The notes under the pieces are model-generated. The model saw only the letters and a program-made list of their open reading frames with translations, was not told the origin of the DNA and made no database searches. A stretch of DNA of 64,000 nucleotides from RGEC01 sp964626685 (GTDB taxonomy: Bacteria; Bacteroidota; Bacteroidia; NS11-12g; UBA955), in contig CAZVJY010000005.1 of the NCBI GenBank assembly GCA_964626685.1, forward strand, positions 86,562-150,561, given 5' to 3'. This document shows positions 16,146-24,901 of this stretch, one piece after another. The translations under genes and the position numbers were made by a program. Numbering within the stretch: the stretch's first letter is position 1; each line of letters opens with the position of its first letter.

Positions 16146-16824
16146 TTAAACGCAGGGTGTGGTATAATCCGTAATGAACCAGTAAAGGTTCTGCAAATAT
16201 CTTTGTTTTGAGGCGTTCCGCCAAAAACGGGGCATCGCCGCCCGTTAGAACCACCTGAAGCCCCAGGGTTTCTGCCATAAAAGATTGTATTCTTCCGGAA
16301 ACTTCCTGTAAAAAACCAGCCTGAACACCACTTAAAATGGCCCTTTCGGTATTATCGCCAAGCAGGTTGTCAAAGTCTCGGTGTTCAATCTCTGGAAGCC
16401 TGTGGGTGAAGGTTTTTAATGCCTTGTAGCGCATTTTCAATCCGGGTGCAATGCTGCCGCCTTGGTAAATGTTATTTCTCAGCAGCTCGAATTTAAGGCA
16501 AGTACCGGCATCCACCACCAACAGATCATTTCCCTGAAACAGGAATGCCGCCCCGACAACACCGGCAAGCCTGTCGGAACCCAGCGTTTCGGGGGTTTGA
16601 TAAGCTATGGAAAAGGGCAGTTTTACCTTGTGGCTGATAAAAAAAACCGGAATCTGAATGCCTGAAAAATCTACATTGGTGGCGCCTACATTAGCCACAC
16701 ACAGTGCTTTACAGTCGGTTGTATCGGGCAGGGTATCGCAAAACCCAGATTCCAGCACCGTTCCGTCCTCCGAAAAACGGGCAAATTTGTTGCGTGTGTT
16801 GCCGATATCCAGGGTTAGGTACAT
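16135..16824 (-). CDS. coaX: Type III pantothenate kinase
   Basis: A 229-aa cytoplasmic enzyme phosphorylating pantothenate in the first step of coenzyme A synthesis. Its ASKHA-fold motifs are LDIGNTRNKFARF at residues 4-16 (phosphate binding), GSDRLAG near 85 (substrate) and DAGTCLKFELL near 107. The CoaX family is slightly short here but complete, ending VLTGGDAPFLAERL and a C-terminal LLVHYGLYHTL helix. The 3' end overlaps the barrel gene by 11 nt. It is the first gene of the coaX-barrel-lptC unit. Confidence 0.95.
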   Translation of the reverse strand: MYLTLDIGNTRNKFARFSEDGTVLESGFCDTLPDTTDCKALCVANVGATNVDFSGIQIPVFFISHKVKLPFSIAYQTPETLGSDRLAGVVGAAFLFQGNDLLVVDAGTCLKFELLRNNIYQGGSIAPGLKMRYKALKTFTHRLPEIEHRDFDNLLGDNTERAILSGVQAGFLQEVSGRIQSFMAETLGLQVVLTGGDAPFLAERLKTKIFAEPLLVHYGLYHTLRLNGY

Positions 16825-16904
16825 GCAGGTAAAACGGTTTTACGAAGTTCAAAGTTACGTCACCGGCTCAACTGACTGCTTATTTTTTTGACGGGCTTGG
16901 CTTT

Positions 16905-18146
16905 TTGTGCCAATCAAAGCTAATATCGCAGGTGTTGAAACAGCGGTATTTTCCTTTCCTGATTATTCTGGCCGGAGCCATTCTGCGTTGCATTTGGCCT
17001 GACGATATGGAGTGGAAATTTGATGAGCAGGAAATGTTCCGGTTGGCCGGCGATGCCTGGAAAAACGGTTTTCCGCTAATGGGAATGCCCTCCGGAGCCG
17101 GCTTGCCTAATGCAGGTTTCAGTATCTGGCCCTTTGCGATGCTTTATGGCATTCATCCAACACCCTTGTTTATGGCCATGGGCGTACAATGGCTGAATGT
17201 TCTGGCACTGGCGCTGATGGTGTATTGTGCTTTGCAGTATGAAGAACCCGTTAAAACCAAAATTATGTGGGGATTGGCTGTATACGCCGTTTCGCTGATG
17301 CCGGTGCTGTTTGCCCGTAAAATCTGGGCCCAGGATCTGATGCCCGTATTTATTGCGGTGATGTGGTGGGGATACTTGCACCGAAACCGCTGGTTTGCAC
17401 TCATTTTGACGGGTGTGTTTTGCGCTTTCGCCGGACAATTGCACCTGAGCGGGTTTTTCTATGCCGGTGGATTTTTACTGACCATTCTTCTATTGAAACA
17501 ATACACATCCAGGCAATGGCTGTGGCTTTTTGCCGGAGCCATACCCGCCGCTTTGCCAGGTATACCGTGGATGTTGGCGGTTTTCAATGGCGGTGGAGGC
17601 ATTTCTCACCTCAGCAATATCCTGAAACTGGAATACTGGCTTCGGCTCATAACCGACACGCCCGGGTTTAACATGTATTATTTCGCTGCCGGAGAATGGA
17701 AAACATTTATGATGTTTCCTGGCGGAACTTTCTTACCACTGATAATTGCGTGTGCAATTGCCGGACTAATGTTGTTCGGCATCTGCAAAACCATCAGAAC
17801 CGGTTTTCCGGAAATTAAACCCTCTCAGCCTATCGGTTTTCTGTTGATTGCCTTTGTGATTTTACCGGGTGTGCTCATCACCTTTTCTGGGATTCCGGTG
17901 CGTTCCCATTACATGATTGGTGCTTTGCCTTTTGCCTCTGTATTATTTTCCCTAATTGTTTCCAGGACATTGAAATATGGAAATCAAATTATAGTAATAC
18001 TTCAAGCAATTTTCACCTTTCTTTTCTTGTTGTTTATTCATCAGGCAAATACCCTCCGTGGCGATTATGGTACACCCTACAGCAAGCAGATTACACCTAC
18101 TACAGAAAATCATCCCAGTAATCCGCCGCTTCCGGTCCCAGATTGA
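16905..18146 (+). CDS. Membrane glycosyltransferase, GT39/ArnT-like
   Basis: About 413 aa with roughly ten hydrophobic helices. After the first helix the loop WPDDMEWKFDEQEMF carries the acidic residues that in the GT39/ArnT superfamily bind the metal and lipid-linked sugar donor. It probably transfers a sugar or sugar-like group from a polyprenyl-phosphate donor at the periplasmic side; the acceptor is unknown. The start is uncertain: there is no early ATG, and TTG at 16905 or GTG at 16932 would serve. The 3' end overlaps the convergent WbqC-family gene by 47 nt, an antisense overlap. Confidence 0.7.
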   Translation: MCQSKLISQVLKQRYFPFLIILAGAILRCIWPDDMEWKFDEQEMFRLAGDAWKNGFPLMGMPSGAGLPNAGFSIWPFAMLYGIHPTPLFMAMGVQWLNVLALALMVYCALQYEEPVKTKIMWGLAVYAVSLMPVLFARKIWAQDLMPVFIAVMWWGYLHRNRWFALILTGVFCAFAGQLHLSGFFYAGGFLLTILLLKQYTSRQWLWLFAGAIPAALPGIPWMLAVFNGGGGISHLSNILKLEYWLRLITDTPGFNMYYFAAGEWKTFMMFPGGTFLPLIIACAIAGLMLFGICKTIRTGFPEIKPSQPIGFLLIAFVILPGVLITFSGIPVRSHYMIGALPFASVLFSLIVSRTLKYGNQIIVILQAIFTFLFLLFIHQANTLRGDYGTPYSKQITPTTENHPSNPPLPVPD

Positions 18147-18660
18147 ACAACAAATCCAGCGCACTTAGATCAGTTCGGAATCCATGCCTGTCATCAAAAA
18201 CCTGCGGATAAACGGGTACAGGCTGTTCCGGTTCGTTACATTGCCAGTCATCTGTAAACACGAGTGGGACAGGACACTGCAATTCCCTGTGAAGGATTTG
18301 GATGGACTGTATAATCAGTTCTTTGAGCAATGTGGTCTCCGTGTTTAGAACGGGCAAAATCCGGTAATCATAAAATTCAAAAAACGGTGCATTGCCATAG
18401 GCGGTTGTTATGGCCCGAACATGCTCGTTAATCCAGGGGTTTTGGACACTAATTTGGGTTTCTGCCAGTAACCTGGAGCCGCCGTGTACCACCGGCACCG
18501 ATAGGGTTTGCAGGTTGTTGGGCCCCGCAATGACATATCGGGAGCGCAGGGTTTGCTTTTCAAAATTGCCGCCCGCTGCCACACGGATTTCTCCATGTTT
18601 TATTCCGCTCAAAAACCACGATACCGGCGGAAACAGATACGGAGGCAGGTTTTCAGGCAT
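18100..18660 (-). CDS. WbqC-family protein
   Basis: A 186-aa cytoplasmic protein of the WbqC-like family, recognised by PPVSWFLSGIKHGEIRVAAG near the N-terminus, RSRYVIAGPNNLQTLSVPVVHG and the closing SALDLLFNLGPEA. WbqC proteins occur in O-antigen clusters and as stand-alone genes in Bacteroidota; the exact reaction is not established. The start overlaps the folK stop by 8 nt, so the two are co-translated. The 3' end overlaps the convergent glycosyltransferase gene by 47 nt. Confidence 0.85.
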   Translation of the reverse strand: MPENLPPYLFPPVSWFLSGIKHGEIRVAAGGNFEKQTLRSRYVIAGPNNLQTLSVPVVHGGSRLLAETQISVQNPWINEHVRAITTAYGNAPFFEFYDYRILPVLNTETTLLKELIIQSIQILHRELQCPVPLVFTDDWQCNEPEQPVPVYPQVFDDRHGFRTDLSALDLLFNLGPEAADYWDDFL

Positions 18661-19114
18661 GGTTAAGTTCCTGAAGCAGTTCAGACATGGTTTTTTTCAG
18701 AACAGGGTGCATAAAATCCGGGGCTATTTCCACTATGGGCTTCAGCACAAATTCACGTTCGTGTAAATGCGGATGTGGAATACAAAGCCCGGGTTCACTG
18801 ATGATTTGATAGTCAAAAAACAAGATGTCGAGGTCAATTATACGAGGACCCCATTTTTCATTGCGGTTTCGCCCCATCATTTTTTCAATTTCCAACAGGC
18901 TTTTCATCAAAGAGGAAGGAGTTAGTTGGGTTGTTACCTTCAAGACCCTGTTCAAAAAATGCGGCTGATCGGTTTTGCCCCAGGGCGCTGTTTCGATAAC
19001 ACTGCTTAAGGCCTCAATTGACCCGATATATTGGGTAATTTCTGCTTCGGCTCTCGCCAGAAATTCCTCGCGGTTTCCCATGTTTGATCCTGTTGAAAGA
19101 TAAACCGTGTGCAC
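18653..19114 (-). CDS. folK: 2-amino-4-hydroxy-6-hydroxymethyldihydropteridine pyrophosphokinase
   Basis: A 153-aa folate-pathway enzyme that transfers pyrophosphate from ATP to 6-hydroxymethyl-dihydropterin. Diagnostic segments are STGSNMGNREEFL at the N-terminus, FLNRVLKVTT, and the signature GPRIIDLDILFFD with the metal-binding DLD, followed by PHPHLHEREFVLKPI. Length is normal. The start is GTG at 19114. A TACTTTTG box at 19119-19126 (minus strand) lies 4 nt upstream, implying a leaderless message. The gene overlaps the downstream WbqC-family gene by 8 nt. Confidence 0.95.
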   Translation of the reverse strand: MHTVYLSTGSNMGNREEFLARAEAEITQYIGSIEALSSVIETAPWGKTDQPHFLNRVLKVTTQLTPSSLMKSLLEIEKMMGRNRNEKWGPRIIDLDILFFDYQIISEPGLCIPHPHLHEREFVLKPIVEIAPDFMHPVLKKTMSELLQELNHA

Positions 19115-19118
19115 TGCG

Positions 19119-19126
19119 CAAAAGTA
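19119..19126 (-). promoter_or_regulatory. TAnnTTTG -7 element for folK
   Basis: Minus-strand TACTTTTG ends 4 nt before the GTG start of folK. This supports the GTG and suggests little or no leader. Confidence 0.5.
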
Positions 19127-19136
19127 GGGAATAGGA

Positions 19137-20222
19137 TTACTTGGGTGCGCTGTTTGCGTTTTTTTGTGCTGTGCTTTTGTTCAGATAAGTCTGAAGCCGA
19201 AGTCCGGCATTTTCCCGCACATCCAGGTAAAACAGGTTAAAGTCACCAATGTGATAATTGGGGTCTTTGATGAGGCGGCTACCCGGAAAATTGGGGCGGT
19301 GCACCCAAAGGATTCCTTTATATACCTTGGCATCGCAAATGCCGGATCGGGTTTTTTTAAAATCGCGCAGCACCGCCCCTTTGTGCCTGGATTTGTCGAT
19401 CTGAACCGTGTCTGTGGTCCACGAAATAGGGTTGTGACATACGGCGGAAAACCGGGTTGGTTCATATCCGTAGCGCCAGGTGCGCCAGCTGGTCCAGCAG
19501 CCGCAATCGGCACTGTCTTTGCAGGGCATTAGCAGTGTAAAGGAATCTGCAGGTACCGGCATTCCGGGCAGGTAGGCGCCTACAAAATCCTGTTGCAGCG
19601 GCTTACCCTCCACAAATTCCCTGATCAGCCTGTGTGCGTGAATGGTGCCTTGGCTGTGTCCTGCAATCAGAAAGGGTCTCCCGTTTCGGTGGTGAGCGAG
19701 ATAAAATTCAAAGGCTTTGCGAACATCGGTGTAGGCCAGGTCAAGGGCTTGTTTTTTGTCGGAAAGGTTGTATGTCAAAAAACTGAAATAATGTGCCTGC
19801 CGGTATCGCGGGGCAAACACGCGGTAGTGCGCATTGAAAATACTGGCCTGAAACCGGATGGCACCATTGTCGGTTTCCTTGTTGATTTTTGCATTTCTGA
19901 CATCGGCATTCCAGCGAAAAGAATCGCCACTGCTTCCGGTATAGGAGGTGGGATGAACAAAAAAAACATCGGCCACCTGTTGATTTTCATTGCCTGACAA
20001 GCTCTTGGGAATCTCATCTGAGGGATCTTTTTTATCAGGATGGGCTGCCCAGTTGTCTATGTTGGTGTAATTCGGTGCCGGTGGCGACGGATATTCGCTG
20101 AACCCCTTTTCAATCACTTTTCCTTTTTTGATCTGTTTTCGGGTATTACCCTGTGCTTGTGACAGGTTGGGCATCGTCGAAAGCCACAAATACGAAAATA
20201 TAGCAAATACCGTGATTCTCAT
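19137..20222 (-). CDS. DUF3089 alpha/beta hydrolase, secreted
   Basis: A 361-aa protein with a signal peptide (MRITVFAIFSYLWLSTMPN...AQG) and the DUF3089 alpha/beta-hydrolase domain: VFFVHPTSYTG, SIFNAHYRVFAPRYRQAHY, and the nucleophile elbow AGHSQGTIHAHRL with catalytic Ser. It resembles lipases/esterases of unknown substrate in Bacteroidota. It is probably periplasmic. It has its own promoter (TACCTTTG 7 nt before the ATG) and is separated from folK by 22 bp. Confidence 0.85.
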   Translation of the reverse strand: MRITVFAIFSYLWLSTMPNLSQAQGNTRKQIKKGKVIEKGFSEYPSPPAPNYTNIDNWAAHPDKKDPSDEIPKSLSGNENQQVADVFFVHPTSYTGSSGDSFRWNADVRNAKINKETDNGAIRFQASIFNAHYRVFAPRYRQAHYFSFLTYNLSDKKQALDLAYTDVRKAFEFYLAHHRNGRPFLIAGHSQGTIHAHRLIREFVEGKPLQQDFVGAYLPGMPVPADSFTLLMPCKDSADCGCWTSWRTWRYGYEPTRFSAVCHNPISWTTDTVQIDKSRHKGAVLRDFKKTRSGICDAKVYKGILWVHRPNFPGSRLIKDPNYHIGDFNLFYLDVRENAGLRLQTYLNKSTAQKNANSAPK

Positions 20223-20229
20223 GCTGATT

Positions 20230-20237
20230 CAAAGGTA
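20230..20237 (-). promoter_or_regulatory. TAnnTTTG -7 element for the DUF3089 gene
   Basis: Minus-strand TACCTTTG ends 7 nt before the ATG at 20222. Confidence 0.55.
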
Positions 20238-20344
20238 TAACAATGGTCGAAATCCTGATTGCGATGGTCGTCATACAGCCTCATTTTATCGAAGCACCGC
20301 GGACACGGCAGGCTATTTGTTCATTTTAGGGTAAATTCGCCGCC

Positions 20345-23299
20345 ATGAAAAACCTTTTTTCACTCAGTTTTCTGTTTCTGTTTTGCTTATCACTGTTTGC
20401 GCAAGACCGCGTAACTACTTACAGCGAAGAAAAAACCGATAAATGGACCGTTCAAAAGTTTGAAGGAGACCCACTGAATGTGCGTATTTACACCTTCAAA
20501 AATGGACTGACACTCATAACCAGTAAAAATCCAAGGACACCCCGCATACAAACCATGGTGGCGGTGCGCACCGGAAGTAAAAATGATCCTGCCAACAACA
20601 CAGGGCTCGCGCATTACCTGGAACACATGCTTTTCAAGGGGACAGACCGTTACGGAACCCTCGACTGGAGCAAAGAAAAGCCCCTGCTGGACCAAATCGA
20701 TGCTTTGTATGAGGAATATAACCAAAGCAAGGACGAAAAAGCCAGAAAGGCTATTTACAGGCGCATTGACAGTGTAAGTCGGCTTGCGGCCAAATGGAGC
20801 ATTGCCAATGAGTTTGATAAAATGTGTCAGGCCATGGGCGCAGAAGGCACCAACGCCTTTACCAGCAATGAAATGACAGTGTATATCAATGATATACCAA
20901 CCAATATGTTTCATAAATGGCTGGAACTCGAGTCGGAAAGGTACCGCAATCCTGTACTTCGCCTTTTCCACACCGAGCTGGAAGCCGTTTACGAAGAAAA
21001 GAATATTAGCCTGGACCGCGATGGCGAAAAGGTGGAAGACAAACTTATGGGTGAGTTGTTTAAGAAACACAACTACGGCCTGCAAACGACCATTGGTACG
21101 GTAGATCACCTGAAAAACCCAAGCCTGAAAGCCATCCGCGAGTATTTCAATGCGTATTATGTTCCCAACAACATGGCTATTATTCTGGCCGGCGACATAG
21201 ATCCGGATCTGGCAGCTGACGGCATTGCCGAACACTTTGCCTGGATGCAGCCCAAGCCAGTGAAAACCTATGAATTTGAAGGCGAAATGCCCCACGGTGC
21301 TCCCCGTCAATTCGATGTGGTAGGTCCCGATGCAGAATGGGTCACCATCGGTTACCGCATGCCCGGTGCCGGAACCCGCGAAGCCAGGGCCGCCAAATTG
21401 ATAGATTTGCTGCTGAACAACAGCAGTGCAGGTTTAATAGATCTGAACCTGGTAAAAGCCCAGAAAGTGCTGAGCGCCAACAGCGGTGTGAATACCCTTA
21501 ATGATTACAGCGTATTTCTGCTTACCGGAAAACCCAGAGAGGGCCAGACCCTGGAGCAGGTGCGCGATTTGTTGATTTCACAAATGGAACTAATCCGCGA
21601 CGGCAAATTTGATGACAGCCTGTTAAAAGCCATTATTCTGAATGAAGAAATCAGCCGTCTCCAGCAATTCAAGGAAAATGCCAACCGCGGTTATTTCCTG
21701 ATGGAGAGCTATATCAACGGACAGGGCTACCAGAAACACTGGAATGAATTCTGGGCCATGAAGCAACTTACCCGTGAGGATATTATGGAAGTAGCCAAGG
21801 AGTTTCTGGACCGAGAGCGGGTTGAGGTTTTCAAACGCAGGGGCACCGATACCACGGTTTCAAAAATCAACAAACCCGAAATCAGCAGCGTGGAACTGAA
21901 CCGCGACAAGCAAAGCACCTTTGTAACCGAGTGGCTGCAAGAGGAAAACCTGCCGATTACGCCCGTTTTTGCCAATCTGAAGGATGGAATTGTACATACC
22001 GGACTGGGTAAAGCGGCCGGATTGAATCTCAATACAGATCTTGCGGTGCACTATGTAAAAAATACCGAAAACCGCTTGTTTGCCTTTTCATATGTGTATG
22101 CTTTTGGCAAAAATCACAATAAAACCCTGCCACTGGCCATGCAATACATCCGTTATGCGGGTATTCCCGGCATGAATGCAGAAGAAATAAGCAAGAAAAT
22201 GTATGCGCTGGGCTGCAATTTCTTCACCAACGTTGGTGATGAAGAAACCTATGTTTCGCTTATAGGCCCCGAAGAAAATTATGAACAGGCCATGCGCATT
22301 CTGGAGGGCCTCTTAAATAATCCTGTGGCCGATGAAAAGGCATTTACAGACATGATTGACGGGGAATTGAAAAAGCGTGAAGACAGTAAACTCAACAGCA
22401 GAGCCATCAGCAGCCGCCTGAACTCATATGCCATGTATGGAGCCGACAACCCGGCCCGCTGGATTCTTACCAATGCAGAACTGAAAAAACTGACTGCCGA
22501 AAATCTTATTATCCAAATCAAAGCCTTGAAATCCTATTCGCATGAGGTTTTGTATTACGGTCAAAGAGATCAGGGTAAATTGCTTACCACGCTGCTGGAT
22601 ATTCACGGCAATCCCAAGTCCTTTGCCAAAACCAAACCTGCCAAGAAGTTCATCCCACGCGAAAACAAAGAAAACGAGGTGTTTTTTGCTGATTATAAGC
22701 AAGTGCAGGCGAGCATTTACTGGCTCAACCGCGATGTGAAGTACAATCCCGATTCTGAACCTGTTGCTGCCGCCTTCAACCAGTATTTTGGAGGCGATAT
22801 GAGCAGTGTGGTGTTTCAGAATATCCGCGAAGCCAAGGCCCTTGCCTATAGCACTTACGCCGGATACAGCATCCCGGATGAAAAAGACGAATACTGCACC
22901 AGCATGGCGTTTATTGGCACACAGGCCGATAAATTCCACGATGCAATCGCGGCCATGAATGAATTGCTTGCCCAAATGCCGGCTGACAGCAACGTTTTTG
23001 CCCTGGCAAAAGAAAGCCTGAAAAACCGGATAGAAACATCGCGCACTACCGAAGAGTATTTGCTTGGCACGTATATGAGCCTACGCAAAAAAGGCTTGGA
23101 TACCGACGCAAACAAAGCACTGTATGAAGCGCTTCCGGGCATGACACTCAAGGAAATTGAGGCATTCCACAAAAACCATATCAGCAGCCGTAAATGGGCA
23201 CTGTGTGTGGTTGCAAGCAAAGAGAGAATCAGCCGCAAGGACCTGGAAAAATACGGCAAGGTAAAAGAACTAAGCCTTGATGAACTTTTTGGTTACTGA
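20345..23299 (+). CDS. M16 family zinc metallopeptidase, two-domain
   Basis: A 984-aa exported insulinase-family peptidase. The signal peptide (LFSLSFLFLFCLSLFAQ) is followed by an active N-terminal M16 half with the inverted zinc motif HYLEH at about residues 90-94 and the distal ligand glutamate in ELEAVYEEKN. A second M16-like half begins near residue 540 and contains the YYGQRDQG and EAKALAYSTYAGYSIP segments usual for the substrate-clamping half; it lacks HxxEH. It is probably a periplasmic oligopeptide-degrading enzyme. A variant -7 box TAAATTCG (20332-20339) lies 5 nt before the ATG. A strong terminator follows. Confidence 0.93.
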   Translation: MKNLFSLSFLFLFCLSLFAQDRVTTYSEEKTDKWTVQKFEGDPLNVRIYTFKNGLTLITSKNPRTPRIQTMVAVRTGSKNDPANNTGLAHYLEHMLFKGTDRYGTLDWSKEKPLLDQIDALYEEYNQSKDEKARKAIYRRIDSVSRLAAKWSIANEFDKMCQAMGAEGTNAFTSNEMTVYINDIPTNMFHKWLELESERYRNPVLRLFHTELEAVYEEKNISLDRDGEKVEDKLMGELFKKHNYGLQTTIGTVDHLKNPSLKAIREYFNAYYVPNNMAIILAGDIDPDLAADGIAEHFAWMQPKPVKTYEFEGEMPHGAPRQFDVVGPDAEWVTIGYRMPGAGTREARAAKLIDLLLNNSSAGLIDLNLVKAQKVLSANSGVNTLNDYSVFLLTGKPREGQTLEQVRDLLISQMELIRDGKFDDSLLKAIILNEEISRLQQFKENANRGYFLMESYINGQGYQKHWNEFWAMKQLTREDIMEVAKEFLDRERVEVFKRRGTDTTVSKINKPEISSVELNRDKQSTFVTEWLQEENLPITPVFANLKDGIVHTGLGKAAGLNLNTDLAVHYVKNTENRLFAFSYVYAFGKNHNKTLPLAMQYIRYAGIPGMNAEEISKKMYALGCNFFTNVGDEETYVSLIGPEENYEQAMRILEGLLNNPVADEKAFTDMIDGELKKREDSKLNSRAISSRLNSYAMYGADNPARWILTNAELKKLTAENLIIQIKALKSYSHEVLYYGQRDQGKLLTTLLDIHGNPKSFAKTKPAKKFIPRENKENEVFFADYKQVQASIYWLNRDVKYNPDSEPVAAAFNQYFGGDMSSVVFQNIREAKALAYSTYAGYSIPDEKDEYCTSMAFIGTQADKFHDAIAAMNELLAQMPADSNVFALAKESLKNRIETSRTTEEYLLGTYMSLRKKGLDTDANKALYEALPGMTLKEIEAFHKNHISSRKWALCVVASKERISRKDLEKYGKVKELSLDELFGY

Positions 23300-23316
23300 A
23301 GATCACAGCCAGCCAT

Positions 23317-23347
23317 AAAAAAAGGGGCCGTCAGGCCCCTTTTTTTT
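23317..23347. terminator. Bidirectional rho-independent terminator
   Basis: Stem GGGGCC/GGCCCC with loop GTCA-like bases, extended by an A-run on the left and a T-run on the right, so it works on both strands. It separates the convergent M16 peptidase and haloperoxidase-type genes. Confidence 0.9.
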
Positions 23348-23359
23348 GCCGGATAGCTA

Positions 23360-24901
23360 TTATTCTGCGCCATCGGTTTTGGCGCGTGCAACGGCTTTGC
23401 CGCCGATGCTTTTACCCATTTGCATGCCCACTTCAATGTCGCTGCGGTAGTGTATAGCGCCATAGAGGCGGCTTTTACTGGCTTCATCAGCCATAGACAT
23501 ATAATCGCTGGCGCGGGACGGGTTCACATGGCTCAGCAGTGTTGCGGCAGCACCGCTGAAGGTACTATGGCCGCTGGTATAGGCTGGAAAGTTTGGAACC
23601 CCTGTCAGCGTTTTGATTGAGGGATTTGCCTGAGAAGGCCTTGGGTTGAAATAGGCGTATTTGGCATCCCAGCAGCAAATGGCGGCATCAAACATGGCCA
23701 TATTCAGCAGGGCAAGGTTGCGGGCCCAGCGTACTTCACTGAAACGCATATTTACAAAATCTTCGCATGCAATGGCGTTCCAATGGCCCGGAGGGGTATA
23801 TGTTCCTGCTCCGTCTGCCCAAAAGTGTACAATGCGCATACGGTCTCGGGTGGCGTTTTTGCTATACCAAAGCACTTCATCCAGTTCTTTGGCAAATTCA
23901 GGGGAGCCAGTCGAAGGCGGTGCCGGCGGGCGGTTGCTGATAACTTCAGTTGTATCTACCAGAAATCCAATGGTTTTACCAAATAATGGTAGCATAGGCG
24001 GTCTTTTAGGGCTTTCAAGGCTCTTCCATGGCATTTCTCCCCGGGCAACGGCATCGCTCTCCATTTTAGACCAGTCTGCGGGAGTTCCAACGGCTTTGCC
24101 TGCCCTGTCTGTGCGGGCGCGGGCAATAAATTTGGCAGCAACCGCTTTGCCAAGTTTAACACCGGCTTCTACCTCACTGCGTACATTGGCGCCGGCCAGA
24201 ACGCGCATGTCTATGCAGGCATTCAGTTTTTCCTGCAGATAATCCTGTTCTCCGGGGAAAAGCAGGCTCATCATGGCAAATGCGGCACCGGCTACCACGG
24301 CTTCTTCGCTGGGATAGGCGTAATCCTTCACCACGGGAACCAGTTCTTTGATGGAGTTGTCAACCGCCGCCGGACGCGATCTGCGGTAAAAGCCTTTGTA
24401 GTGGTATGCCGCTACCAGTGCATCGTACTGCGCTGCAGAAACATATGCATATGCGCGGGCTGCGTAGGGTGGATTGGCAAAGGGGAAATAGGGATACGCC
24501 AGTGGATTGGCGCTGCTGGGTACAGGATAGCTTCCATCGGGATTCTGGTAAGGCGGCAGGTTGTATTTGGCTACCAGTTCGCGCAGAATTTCATTCCAGC
24601 GAAGCACGGTGCCTGCACTCCAGTATTTAAGTGTTTCTTCGTCCCCATCGGTCATATTGGCCTGACGGCTTTTAATTTCCAGCAATTGAAGCTTGTAATC
24701 GGGTGATGTAACAGCAATGGGCGCATCGCAAGCGAATTCGGTTGCAGATGTCAATAGTACAGGCTTCCATTTTCCGGCTGAGGTGTCAATTTTATCGGGG
24801 TTCAATGCACCAAATTCCAGATTGCGCTGCGTGATTTCCTTGTTGCAGGAAACCAGGGCAAACAACCCCAGTAAACCCGCTATTTTAACGGTGAATTTCA
24901 C
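23360..24901 (-). CDS. Vanadium-dependent haloperoxidase/PAP2-superfamily lipoprotein
   Basis: A 513-aa lipoprotein (lipobox ALVSC, Cys 19). The C-terminal half carries the vanadate/phosphate-binding motifs of the PAP2 and vanadium haloperoxidase superfamily: YFNPRPSQ, FPAYTSGHSTFSGA with the catalytic His, and SRLYGAIHYRSDIEVG. Bacteroidota relatives are annotated as vanadium-dependent haloperoxidases, but phosphatase activity cannot be excluded. The ATG overlaps the stop of the upstream barrel gene by 4 nt (ATGA), so the two are translated together. It is probably anchored in the periplasm or outer membrane. Confidence 0.85.
   Translation of the reverse strand: MKFTVKIAGLLGLFALVSCNKEITQRNLEFGALNPDKIDTSAGKWKPVLLTSATEFACDAPIAVTSPDYKLQLLEIKSRQANMTDGDEETLKYWSAGTVLRWNEILRELVAKYNLPPYQNPDGSYPVPSSANPLAYPYFPFANPPYAARAYAYVSAAQYDALVAAYHYKGFYRRSRPAAVDNSIKELVPVVKDYAYPSEEAVVAGAAFAMMSLLFPGEQDYLQEKLNACIDMRVLAGANVRSEVEAGVKLGKAVAAKFIARARTDRAGKAVGTPADWSKMESDAVARGEMPWKSLESPKRPPMLPLFGKTIGFLVDTTEVISNRPPAPPSTGSPEFAKELDEVLWYSKNATRDRMRIVHFWADGAGTYTPPGHWNAIACEDFVNMRFSEVRWARNLALLNMAMFDAAICCWDAKYAYFNPRPSQANPSIKTLTGVPNFPAYTSGHSTFSGAAATLLSHVNPSRASDYMSMADEASKSRLYGAIHYRSDIEVGMQMGKSIGGKAVARAKTDGAE

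Noticed and set aside
20390..21310. A 306-codon open frame antisense to the M16 peptidase
   Set aside because: A shadow of a strongly supported gene; hydrophobic pattern arises from the codon bias of the other strand.
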